This document shows positions 9,063 to 19,972 of a stretch of DNA of 64,000 nucleotides, piece by piece; position 1 is the first letter of the stretch, and every line of letters starts with the position of its first letter. The DNA lies in NCBI RefSeq assembly GCF_007753095.1, contig NZ_CP036348.1:3100001-3164000 (forward strand). Reading direction: 5' to 3'. Origin of the DNA: Rosistilla carotiformis (GTDB lineage: Bacteria > Planctomycetota > Planctomycetia > Pirellulales > Pirellulaceae). Made by a program: the position numbers and the translations under genes. The notes below the pieces were generated by a model. It made no database searches, was not told where the DNA came from, and saw only the letters and a list, made by a program, of their open reading frames with translations.

Positions 9063-10049
9063 TTAGAACTCAGCAAGGACATTGCCGTCATCGCGGACAC
9101 AGAGTCGGCTGAGCGTGGTGAATTCCAATGTCTCAGCCAAGAAACGGACCGAACCGTCTGCCAGCAACACTTGGATACCGCCCGGGTGGAAGGAATTGAG
9201 AATGGTATTGCCGGCATAGGGTCTGTCCGATTTTGGGACTGTATTGCCACCGGATTGCGCGGTTTTCGCATTGATCACGGACGCCACCGTCGTGACGCCG
9301 GCGATGTGATGGGCCCCTGTCTTGGTAGTCACGTCGCCGGAACTCGACCATCCGCGCCAGCCACCGTGATAGTTGGTGCGATAGTCATTTGTGCCTACAC
9401 GTCCCGATTGTTCAGCGACGAAAATCGCGTTGGATGTGCCGTCGGTGATGTCGCGGAAGCTGAGTTCCTTCTCTGGGACAAGCACGCCCGTGTTGCAATA
9501 CACGCCGTATGAAGCTCCGGTCGAACAAACATTCGTGCGATTTGCCGGATCGGGAAACGCTCCGCTGATGCCGACGTAATCGTGGGTCTGCAGACGATCG
9601 TAATTGCACATGTTGCCTCCCGGTTCGTTGGATGGAAGGGCGCTCGAGGGACACTTATAGGTAGGCACCGTCAGGTCGATCAAAATCAAATTATTGCCGG
9701 TCGCCTGTTGGCCGTAGCTGCTGCTTGAATTGCATCCCGAATACACATGGGCGGACTGATCAACTTGGTCGTAAAGATTCTCTTCTTCGAGTCCTGGCAA
9801 GATGTGAAAACGCCAGTTGGGGCCATTGGATCGTGACGCCCCATTGGGGAACTTTCGGTAGGTGTCGTGATGGTTATGCAGGGCCAGACCTTGCTGCTTG
9901 AGATTATTGCTGCATTGCATCCGCCGCGCCGCTTCCCGAGCTGCCTGGACAGCTGGCAACAGAAGACCAACCAAGATTCCAATGATGGCAATAACGACAA
10001 GTAGTTCTACCAGTGTAAAGCCGACTCGCATCGGTCGAGAGTGTTTCAT
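9063..10049 (-). CDS. DUF1559 pseudopilin-like protein
   Basis: A 328-residue protein starting [20 protein letters not shown], with a type IV pilin-like prepilin site (G before FTLVE) and an N-terminal hydrophobic helix. A central DUF1559 domain follows, with NNLKQQGLALHNHH and a C-terminal H-x9-DG motif (HPGGIQVLLADG). It should be processed by a prepilin peptidase and sit in the envelope. This family is greatly expanded in planctomycetes and its molecular role is not established. The start at 10049 has AAAGGA about six bases upstream; a longer frame from 10109 adds a non-conserved leader. A lipoprotein gene follows downstream. Confidence 0.9.
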   Translation of the reverse strand: MKHSRPMRVGFTLVELLVVIAIIGILVGLLLPAVQAAREAARRMQCSNNLKQQGLALHNHHDTYRKFPNGASRSNGPNWRFHILPGLEEENLYDQVDQSAHVYSGCNSSSSYGQQATGNNLILIDLTVPTYKCPSSALPSNEPGGNMCNYDRLQTHDYVGISGAFPDPANRTNVCSTGASYGVYCNTGVLVPEKELSFRDITDGTSNAIFVAEQSGRVGTNDYRTNYHGGWRGWSSSGDVTTKTGAHHIAGVTTVASVINAKTAQSGGNTVPKSDRPYAGNTILNSFHPGGIQVLLADGSVRFLAETLEFTTLSRLCVRDDGNVLAEF

Positions 10050-10202
10050 CGCTTTATCCTTTCGGAAACAAACACGTGAACGAATGGGCACTGCCGAGCA
10101 ATGCGGCAATCACCCCAGAAGTGAAGGTAGCGTAAAGAAATGAAAGTAAGATGTCAAACAAGCATGCATCTTTTTGGTTGGGTGGTACTGCCTAGAAGGA
10201 GG

Positions 10203-10666
10203 TGTCCCCCCGTTGCGCTTGCAAGGTGGTTGGCGAAGGGGCCGGTCGTTGTCTCGTTCTACGCGGCAGCAGGTGCCTGTTCTGCAATTTGCAGTTACGA
10301 GCGATGCGGCAGCGCTTGCCGGATCTTCGTCGTCAGGCTGCGAATTGATTGCAATCAGTCCGCAGTTGCCCGATGAATCGACGGGCACCAACGGAGCAAG
10401 TGAGACTCGAATTTGCGGTCCTATCGGATCAAGACGCAGATGTCGCGGCCGATGATGGTGTCGCGTGGAAGGTCTTGGAACGGATCCTTCATCACATGCG
10501 GAAAGACCGGAACAGCGATCGGGCAGAAATCAACGGTGGCAACGGTTGCGTGCTGCCGATTCCCGCAACCTTTGTGCTGAACCGCAATGGCGTCGTGACC
10601 TGGCGGTTCGTCAATCTAGAATATCGGCAACGCGCGGAACCCGATGACGTTATCGCAGCGTTGTAG
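10203..10666 (+). pseudogene. Decayed AhpC/TSA (peroxiredoxin-like) gene
   Basis: Pieces of one thioredoxin-fold protein appear in successive frames. LARWLAKGPVVVSFY is readable up to 10262. CNLQLRAMRQRLPDLRRQ is readable in another frame from about 10271. CELIAISPQLPDES lies in a third. LEFAVLSD through LPIPATFVLNRNGVV to a TAG at 10664-10666 lies in the second frame again. Restoring one lost base near 10262 and one near 10336 rejoins the first three segments; at least one more shift lies near 10390. The usual tryptophan-cysteine-proline before the active-site cysteine reads R-C-L. No start codon with a ribosome-binding site precedes it, so the 5' end also seems lost. The 3' half is well preserved, which suggests recent decay or, less likely, sequencing errors. 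Confidence 0.75.
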
Positions 10667-11096
10667 GAACTTGCATTAGCCTCTCGGCAAAGTGCGAGAC
10701 TCTATTGGGCATGCTTCGCCGTGGCCAGCTTGAACTCTGGAAATCTAGGCTCCTCCTTTGTCCGTGGAATTAACCAACCGGAAATTCGAAATGCGATACG
10801 GTCCCATCCGGAAACGCTGCCATCATCCGATGGCTCTTTTATTCGGTATGCGTTTGCAAAACCGTCGTCGCTAGTTGGGACCGCTTCGGATCATGCTGCG
10901 GAGGTTTCTTCGAGGTGGTCTCGGAGACGCAGGGTAAACGTTTGCTCGAGCGTTGATTAGAATTATTCATCACGCACAAAACCTGCGGTTGGCTCAGCGC
11001 AACCAGAGTCGGAGCTCTTGCTATGGCGCGTCGATGCGTCCAGGAGCTTCGAATGCCACCCACGTATCGGGCCTCCACCGCACCCACGGAACTCTT
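10667..11096. other. Intergenic region, no supported gene
   Basis: About 430 bp between the peroxiredoxin pseudogene and the sialidase-like gene. No recognisable coding, RNA or repeat structure is visible. The promoter of the sialidase-like gene should be here. Confidence 0.35.
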
Positions 11097-12758
11097 ATGC
11101 TCGAAATAATGCTGTCGCTACGAACGCGAAGGATGTCAGTCTCTCTCCTGTCGGCTGCACTGCTTGTCGGGTGGGTTCCAAGCCTTGCCGCAAGCGACCC
11201 CGAACAATCGCCAGATGGACAAACGGCGGCTGTTGTCAACGAAGGAAATCGCGGCACCGTGGCGCGAAGCCGAGAAAGGACGGCGGGTTCCGCGGTCTAC
11301 CTGACGGCGAACGAGATGTCGATCGCGACGGGCCAGCCCTCGTTGGTCCTGATGTCCAGCGGCTCCACACACATTCCTGTCTGGTCGTTATCGGGTGGCA
11401 CTCCTGGGCAGTCGGTCTCTGGCGTCGTCGGCGGTTTCCCGAACGACTGTGTCGCCGTGAAAGTCGAGATTGTGGTCACGACGACCGATCCGACGACGAG
11501 CCCCGATTACTCCGACGTCTATCGGGTGCATCTGTCCCAGATGGTAGAGGATGCCCCGTTCACCGAGCGGTATTTTTTAGGCAAACCCGTGCCGACCGCT
11601 CTTCCCGCCGCCCCGTTCTACTCTCGCACGATCCTGCTGGAGTCGTATTACGAAGTCGATCCGCAGGCTCCGTTGACGGTGCGAATCCAGCGAGAGCCGG
11701 GCGATCCTAACGATTCATTCACTCGGCCCACGGGGCTGGCTACGGTTAAGGTGACGCCGCTGAAGGCGCTTGCCGAGTCACACGTCGTGCAAGACGTGAG
11801 CGGCTACAATTCGTGGCCGATGATCCAAGCCATCGGTGAGAAACTTGTCTGTGTTTACAGCCGAGGCACGGCCCATTCGATCAAAGAGGACGTCCGCGCC
11901 GTCTTCGCACGCACTTCCACCGATGGAGGAAAAACGTGGACGGCGGAAACGACTGTCGCCGACACGCCGGGAGATGGAGAGGTGACCGTTGCCAAGGGGC
12001 TCGATTCCACGGGGGCGATGCTTTTGTGGGTGCGTCGCATCGGGAAGGATTGGAACCACGACCTCTATCGAACCACCGATGGGGTGACCTTCACGCGCGT
12101 CGCGACGCCAGATCTTGCGGTGCAACCGATGCAGATTACGGACGTCTTCGCGGTTCCCACGGTTGGGCTGATGGCCCTGTGGTTCGCGGGAGACTACAGC
12201 GACAAAGCGGCGCAATCGTGGGGCACGCTAACCAGCCGAGACGATGGAGCGACCTGGACGCAGACCTCCATCGAATCGGGATTGACCAAAGCAAACTGGC
12301 CGACTGAACCCTCGGCGGTTTATCTGGGCGATGGCAGGATCCTGGCAGTCGGACGGACAGAAATCGGACAAGGTCAATTCCAACTGGTCTCTACCGATTA
12401 CGGAGCGACCTGGAAGCGTTCCCAAACGAACATCCGCGATGTCCATGCCTCCACGCCTAGCCTGATCCACGACGCGGAAACTGGTCTGCTAAGCAACTAT
12501 TATTATGAGCGAGGCCGGGGAATCCTGCGGCGTCGAGTGGTCGATCCCGAGATCGTGTTCGACCATCCGCTTAATTGGCCCGCATCGGAGGCCATCGCCA
12601 TCGCAAGTCCCATCGCCTGGGATTCGGGGAACGCAAACGCCACGGTGATCGGAAACAAACATTACGTCGCTTTCTACTCCGGCGAAGCCCCCAACACGTC
12701 CGTTCTGGTATCGGAATTCCCGGCGCCAACGACCGAGAAACCACATTCCAGCCGATGA
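11097..12758 (+). CDS. Secreted sialidase-like (BNR/Asp-box) protein
   Basis: A protein of about 553 residues with a signal peptide (RRMSVSLLSAALLVGWVPSLAA) and a C-terminal beta-propeller of the exo-alpha-sialidase superfamily. Three Asp-boxes (S/T-x-D-x-G-x-T-W) are visible: STDGGKTW near residue 272, SRDDGATW near 381 and STDYGATW near 432. A degenerate fourth reads TTDGVTF. It probably acts on a glycan outside the cytoplasm. Catalytic sialidase residues cannot be assigned by eye, so a non-catalytic propeller is possible. The ATG at 11097 is chosen because the frame upstream has no signal-like sequence; the ribosome-binding site is weak, and 11133 (the M of MSVSLL) is an alternative. An AGCCGA/TCGGCT hairpin overlaps the stop codon. 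Confidence 0.78.
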   Translation: MLEIMLSLRTRRMSVSLLSAALLVGWVPSLAASDPEQSPDGQTAAVVNEGNRGTVARSRERTAGSAVYLTANEMSIATGQPSLVLMSSGSTHIPVWSLSGGTPGQSVSGVVGGFPNDCVAVKVEIVVTTTDPTTSPDYSDVYRVHLSQMVEDAPFTERYFLGKPVPTALPAAPFYSRTILLESYYEVDPQAPLTVRIQREPGDPNDSFTRPTGLATVKVTPLKALAESHVVQDVSGYNSWPMIQAIGEKLVCVYSRGTAHSIKEDVRAVFARTSTDGGKTWTAETTVADTPGDGEVTVAKGLDSTGAMLLWVRRIGKDWNHDLYRTTDGVTFTRVATPDLAVQPMQITDVFAVPTVGLMALWFAGDYSDKAAQSWGTLTSRDDGATWTQTSIESGLTKANWPTEPSAVYLGDGRILAVGRTEIGQGQFQLVSTDYGATWKRSQTNIRDVHASTPSLIHDAETGLLSNYYYERGRGILRRRVVDPEIVFDHPLNWPASEAIAIASPIAWDSGNANATVIGNKHYVAFYSGEAPNTSVLVSEFPAPTTEKPHSSR

Positions 12759-13404
12759 GTCGGCTTGACTTGCAGCACTGTCGCGCCGTGATCGAATCAC
12801 AAAACGACGATGGGGCCACGAGCCCGATTCTGCGGGGCGATCGCAACTTCCCACGCGCCGCATCCACGACTTGACTTCGCCTGTGCCCCAGCGTGTTCTT
12901 GAATTTTCAAGGTTGCTCAGCGACAGATCGCCAGTGTGAACCCGAGACATGCTTGGTAATCGATGGAAGTGCTTCGGTTTGCGAAACCATCGTGGAAGGA
13001 GAACTGCAGTGATTCGGTAGCACCGTTCGAATGACTCCGAACTTGGCTACAATCTGTAGCCGGAGTTTACGAAAAGGGTGAAGTGGGAAGTTGAATGACC
13101 GATGCGACGGTGCGCGTCGGTTCACGGTGGTCGCGAAATGGAAGTGACGGTTTCCGGCGGCTACCGCTTTGGATAGATTCACGGTTCTCGGGCACACTTG
13201 TTTTTTTTCATACGTGGATCTGCCGTCGCGAAAAGTCGATCGCCTGGATGGGGATGTTCCTGCGGTAGGCGATCGTAAAAGGCAGGTACTATATTAAGTG
13301 CATTCCCATAATGATGCGGTTGTCCCCAATGCCTATCGAGGTATGAAGGTTCAATACGTGCAGGGCGACTTGGGTTGGGTTGGCAACGGACAAGGATTTC
13401 GTGG
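12759..13404. other. Intergenic region, no supported gene
   Basis: About 645 bp between the sialidase-like and KaiC-like genes. A minus-strand open frame of 96 codons (12907-13197) lacks a ribosome-binding site and family features and is not called. A T-rich run near 13200-13209 is the only compositional feature. Confidence 0.35.
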
Positions 13405-14921
13405 ATGACAGGCGAAGAGAGAATGGAATCGAAGCGGGTGAGTACCGGCATCGAGACGCTGGATGATATCTTATGTGGCGGTCTGACGGCCGATCGGTTG
13501 TATTTGATCGAAGGCTCGCCCGGCAGCGGCAAGACGACGCTCGGATTACAGTTTCTGCTTGCCGGACGCGAGCTCGGTGGGACGGGGATTTACGTCACGC
13601 TGTCGGAAACCAAAGAAGAACTGCTGGGAATCGCTGAGTCCCACGGATGGTCGCTGGACGGGATTCATATCCACGAATTGCTCGACCACGAGCGCGACGT
13701 TCACCACGCGCAATACACAATGTTTGAACCGTCGGAGGTCGAACTGAGCAGCACCGTTGGCGAGGTGCAAACACAGGTCGAACGATTACAGCCCGATCGA
13801 ATCGTCTTCGATTCGCTTTCGGAAATGCGATTGCTTTCGCAGGGGGCGCTCAGGTATCGCCGCCAGATCTTGTCGCTGAAACAATTTTTTGTTGGCCGAG
13901 GTTGCACCACGCTATTGTTGGACGATAAGGCTGCCGGAGGCGAAGATCAACAACTGCAAAGCTTAGCGCACGGCGTCATTCGACTCGAACAACGTTTGAC
14001 CGACTATGGAAATGAACGGCGGTCTTTGCGAGTGATCAAACATCGCGGCTCCGATTTCATCGGGGGTGCACACGATCTCCGGTTGGCGCGTGGCGGCATG
14101 CAAGTGTTTCCGCGATCGATCGTCGACAACAATCCATCGTCGTTCTTGGGACGCCAAGTCAGCAGCGGACTCGATACGCTGGACACGCTGTTGGGCGGGG
14201 GCGTCGGTGAAGGGTCCAGCACGTTGTTGTTGGGCCCGGCTGGCGTGGGGAAATCGTCGTTGGGAATGCAGTTTGCGATCGAAGCGGCCCGGCGTGGCCA
14301 GCGGGCTGTGTTATTCGAATTTGAAGAGAGCAATCAAACGCTGGTGAAGCGATCTGAGGGGCTGGGGTTTCCACTGACGCGCTATATGGACGCGGGGTTG
14401 ATTTCGATTCAGCATGTTCGCGCCGGTGAGATCACGCCGAACGAATTTGCATTGAACGTTCGGGCGGCGGTCGAACCGGACAACCAGGGGCGGGAAGCGT
14501 CGATCGTTTTGATCGACAGCTTGAATGGTTACCTCAGTTCGATGCCACACGAGCGATTTCTTGTCGTCCAATTGCACGAGATCTTGAACTATCTAGGCAA
14601 GCGAGGAATCGCAACCTTCTTGGTCGTTGCCCAACATGGCATGATGGGGCATGCGATGGGAACTCCTGTCGATACGAGTTATCTGGCTGACGCGGTGATC
14701 CTTTTCCGTTACTTTGAAGCCTCCGGTGAAATCCACCGAGCGATCTCCGTCGTTAAAAACCGTACCGCGAATCACGAGCGGACGATTCGCGAGTTCGGCT
14801 TAAGCGACAAGGGGCTTGTGATCGGCGAACCGTTGAACAACTTTCGCGGTGTGTTGGCGGGAACGCCGGAGTTCATCGGTCCGCGTGAAGTTCTGTTGAC
14901 CCCACCAAAATCGAGTCCCGA

Positions 14922-14925
<4 letters not shown>
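13405..14925 (+). CDS. Double-domain KaiC-like RecA-fold ATPase
   Basis: A protein of 506 residues built from two RecA/RAD55-type domains. Domain 1 has Walker A GSPGSGKT (37-44) and Walker B IVFDSL. Domain 2 has Walker A GPAGVGKS (277-284), the catalytic-type pair in FEFEESN, and Walker B IVLIDSL. The C-terminal segment (DAVILFRYFE..., INxxK-like VVKNRT, IREFGLSDKG, NFRGVLAGTP) aligns by eye with KaiC CII. KaiC proteins couple ATP hydrolysis to autophosphorylation and output signalling. The start at 13405 has AAGGA eight bases upstream; 13423 is an alternative. Its stop overlaps the histidine kinase start in ATGA, so the two are coupled. KaiA and KaiB are not in the window. Confidence 0.88.
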
Positions 14926-16943
<2,018 letters not shown>

Positions 16944-17171
16944 TCTGATCTATGGCGTGTCGGCCTCTGATCGACCAATTCGGTCGCCCCATGACCAAGC
17001 ACGGGACGTTCCTTGAACGCGGGCGTTGGGACCGTTGAAAAAGCGAGCGATTTCTTGCTTGCGACGCCGTCAACTCTTGATGGCACGGTGTTTGCTTCTG
17101 GTGAAGTCTTCGAAAACGTTGCGGGATCGCTAACCTGCAAACGAAGGGTTAACTTTGCCGGAGTAATTGAG

Positions 17172-18248
17172 ATGGCGATCCTGGAACAGGACCGGAAACG
17201 ACGCGTCCCCCAACAATGCCCCCAAGCCACATCGGTCCGGTCCGCCGACGGCGTGCTGGAATGTGTGGGCAACACGCCCTTGGTCCAACTTCGCCGCTAC
17301 CTGGACGATGCCGGGGTGGACCTGTATGCAAAGCTGGAATCGATGAACCCAGGGGGCAGCGCTAAGGATCGGCCCGCCCGTCGCATGCTGGCTCACGCAA
17401 TCGATCGGGGGCAGCTTTCTGCGGGGGACACCGTGATCGAATCCTCCTCGGGAAACATGGGGATCGGATTGGCGCAAGCCTGCCGCTTTCACGGATTGCG
17501 TTTTATGTGTGTCGTCGATCCCCACGCACAGCCACAAAACGTGGCGATCATGCGGGCCTTGGGCGCCGAAGTGGTACGGGTGGAACGACCTGTCGAAGGC
17601 AGCTATTTAGCAGCACGCCTGCAACGGGTGCGGCAACTGTTGGCGAAAATTCCCAACAGCTATTGGCCCAACCAATATGCGAACCGGCAGAATCCGATCG
17701 CACACTTGGTCGGGACGATTCGTGAGATCGACCGCGATACCGACGGACAAATCGACTATCTGTTTGTCGCCACCAGCAGCACGGGGACGGCGCAAGGATG
17801 TCGCGACTATCTTCACGCCCATCATCGCAAAACCAAGGTTGTCGCCGTCGATGCACAGGGGAGCGTGCTGTTTGGCGGTTCGCCTGGCGAGCGTTTGATA
17901 CCTGGGCTCGGTGCGGGGCATGAACCGGCGCTCGCTCGCGATCAAACGTTCGACCAAGTCGTCCGCGTCTCCGATATCGATTGTGTTGTGGGATGTCGAC
18001 GCGCTGCCGCACGGGAAGCGATGCTCGTGGGCGGATCCGCTGGGGGCGTTCTGGAGGTGGTTCGTTCACTTCAGTCCACGCTGGTCGGCAAACGATGTGT
18101 TGCGATCCTGCATGATTCAGGAACGCGTTACTTGGACACGGTGTTTAACGACGCTTGGCTTGAGTCGGCGCTGGGCACCAACGCGGCCGAAGTTCAAGCG
18201 AGAATCTTGGCGCCCGCCTTGCGATCGACCGAATCGAGGTCGCGATGA
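17172..18248 (+). CDS. PLP-dependent cysteine-synthase-fold enzyme, SbnA-like
   Basis: A 358-residue fold-type II PLP enzyme with the PLP lysine in NPGGSAKDR (K65) and the phosphate/substrate loop ESSSGNMGIGLA. It resembles SbnA, which joins O-phosphoserine and glutamate to form N-(2-amino-2-carboxyethyl)-glutamate, the precursor of 2,3-diaminopropionate. A cysteine or cystathionine synthase activity is the alternative. The ATG at 17172 is preferred over an upstream in-frame start at 17013 because GGAG lies eight bases before it. The stop overlaps the next gene in ATGA, making it the first gene of a three-gene operon. The partner that would cleave the SbnA product (SbnB) is not visible in the window. 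Confidence 0.8.
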   Translation: MAILEQDRKRRVPQQCPQATSVRSADGVLECVGNTPLVQLRRYLDDAGVDLYAKLESMNPGGSAKDRPARRMLAHAIDRGQLSAGDTVIESSSGNMGIGLAQACRFHGLRFMCVVDPHAQPQNVAIMRALGAEVVRVERPVEGSYLAARLQRVRQLLAKIPNSYWPNQYANRQNPIAHLVGTIREIDRDTDGQIDYLFVATSSTGTAQGCRDYLHAHHRKTKVVAVDAQGSVLFGGSPGERLIPGLGAGHEPALARDQTFDQVVRVSDIDCVVGCRRAAAREAMLVGGSAGGVLEVVRSLQSTLVGKRCVAILHDSGTRYLDTVFNDAWLESALGTNAAEVQARILAPALRSTESRSR

Positions 18249-19972
18249 ATGCGCCGCTGGCAATGTCGATTGCCAATGCGGAAGCATCTGCCAAGTCGTC
18301 CCGTGCGTCATCCTTTAAGATCGCGATCGTAGGTTGCGGTCCCCGTGGGCTGTACTGTTTGCAATCGTTGAGCGAGCAACTGCGGCAGCTTCCCCGTTCG
18401 CCAAGGGTGGTGATCGACATCTTTGAACCAACGGAGTTCCCTGGTGCGGGAAACGTCTATGCACCCTGCCAGCCCCACTATCTGAAAATGAACTTTGCGG
18501 CCAAGCACATCAACGCGTGGGCTGGCGTTTCGGAGGATGACGCGGAACGATGTAACCTTGTCCGATGGTTCAACCGCGAGCATCCCGTTCCCCTCGATCC
18601 GAACGACTTCATCCCGCGTGCGGTGGTTGGCGCGTATCTTCGTGAATGTTTCCAAAGCGTTCACGCCGAGCTTCGGACGCTTGCCGACGTGACGCTACAC
18701 CGTTGCAAGGTTACACAGATCCAGGGCCGTGACACGTGTTGGCGTCTCCACACCGATCGGTTCAACGGAGAATATGACGAACTGGTTTTGACCGTTGGCC
18801 ACGAGGGCTGGCGTTCGTCCGAACCGATGTCGAAACCAACGCCATTGAAGTTCCCACCTGCGTTTCCCATTCGCGAAAATCTCGGACGGCATGCCGTCCC
18901 GCCGCGAACAACGGTGGCGATCCGTGGTTTTGGTTTGACCTGGATCGACGCCACGTTGGCACTAACCATGGGACGCGGCGGAATCTTTGACGAATCGGGG
19001 GAGAATTGGCGGTACCTTCCCAGTGGCGAGGAACCACGGCGGATCGTTCCGTTTTCACGCAGTGGTCGTCCGATGTTGGCTAAGCCTAACGAATCGCTCT
19101 TTCCCCAGCCTGTCGCGTTGGATGCGATCTGGAGTCGCGGTTGCGAATCCATCGATGCCCTGCCCAGTCCTATCGCGGGCTGCGATCTGCGAAGCGCGTT
19201 GTGGAGAATCATCGCCCGCGCGGCGGCATCGGCGGTCAACCATTTTGGCGGTCGAGGATTTGTTACACCTGCGGAAGTGCAATCATGGTTCGCCGTGTGG
19301 TGTCGCGGTGCGATGCAACCCGAAGCGTCTCTTGCAGCGATGCGGCAGTCCTATCGTGTCGCGACGGGTCGCGCGGCCCCGGATGTCCCCTGGGCATTGG
19401 GAGCCGCTTGGCGCAACCTGTACCCGGCCCTCGTTCGCCGGATCAGTTACGGAGGCCTGGCGGCCGAACAATGGCCGACGTTTCGCCGCGTCGCAACGGA
19501 AATGGAACGGATCGCATTTGGTCCTCCAGCTGACAACGTCGGCCGTATGTTGGCGCTCGTCGACGCGGGGGTTGTCGACCTTCGTTTTCTCACCGCGGAG
19601 CCACGGCCCTCCGATTCAAGCCAGTCGTCGGTTTGTACCCTCGCCAACGACCGCGAGAACGTGACAATCGATCATTGCATCGATGCCGTTTTGCCCTCGC
19701 CATACCAATTGCACCGCTCAGGGCCGCTGCACGGTTTACTCGACGCGGACATAATTCAGCGACTGCACGGTAGTGAGGGTATCCTCGTCGATCGTCTTGG
19801 CCGTCCGATCGACGGCAAGGGGCGGCCAACCTTGGGCTTGGCGATCATCGGTCGAGCGACCGAAGGCTGCGTGCTGGGAAACGATACACTCAGCCGCTCG
19901 CTCCACGATCAACCCCAGCGTTGGGCCGCTGATGTCGCGACACGCATTCAAGTTTTGCAGGAAAACCGATGA
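18245..19972 (+). CDS. FAD/NAD(P)-binding oxidoreductase-like protein
   Basis: A 575-residue protein. An N-terminal Rossmann motif IVGCGPRG (28-35) is followed by FEPTEFPGAGNVYAPCQPHY and a LKMNFAAKHINAW stretch, typical of the FAD_NAD_binding (PF13454) family. A second nucleotide-fold segment appears around FGLTWIDATLA. The exact reaction is unknown; members occur beside siderophore or amino-acid-metallophore genes and might oxidise or hydroxylate the pathway intermediate. The ATG overlaps the SbnA-like stop and the TGA overlaps the next ATG, so the three proteins are probably made together. Confidence 0.72.
   Translation: MNAPLAMSIANAEASAKSSRASSFKIAIVGCGPRGLYCLQSLSEQLRQLPRSPRVVIDIFEPTEFPGAGNVYAPCQPHYLKMNFAAKHINAWAGVSEDDAERCNLVRWFNREHPVPLDPNDFIPRAVVGAYLRECFQSVHAELRTLADVTLHRCKVTQIQGRDTCWRLHTDRFNGEYDELVLTVGHEGWRSSEPMSKPTPLKFPPAFPIRENLGRHAVPPRTTVAIRGFGLTWIDATLALTMGRGGIFDESGENWRYLPSGEEPRRIVPFSRSGRPMLAKPNESLFPQPVALDAIWSRGCESIDALPSPIAGCDLRSALWRIIARAAASAVNHFGGRGFVTPAEVQSWFAVWCRGAMQPEASLAAMRQSYRVATGRAAPDVPWALGAAWRNLYPALVRRISYGGLAAEQWPTFRRVATEMERIAFGPPADNVGRMLALVDAGVVDLRFLTAEPRPSDSSQSSVCTLANDRENVTIDHCIDAVLPSPYQLHRSGPLHGLLDADIIQRLHGSEGILVDRLGRPIDGKGRPTLGLAIIGRATEGCVLGNDTLSRSLHDQPQRWAADVATRIQVLQENR

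Noticed and set aside
12907-13197. 96-codon minus-strand open frame between sialidase and KaiC genes
   Set aside because: No ribosome-binding site, no signal peptide or domain, and an Arg/Ser/His-rich composition typical of a spurious frame.
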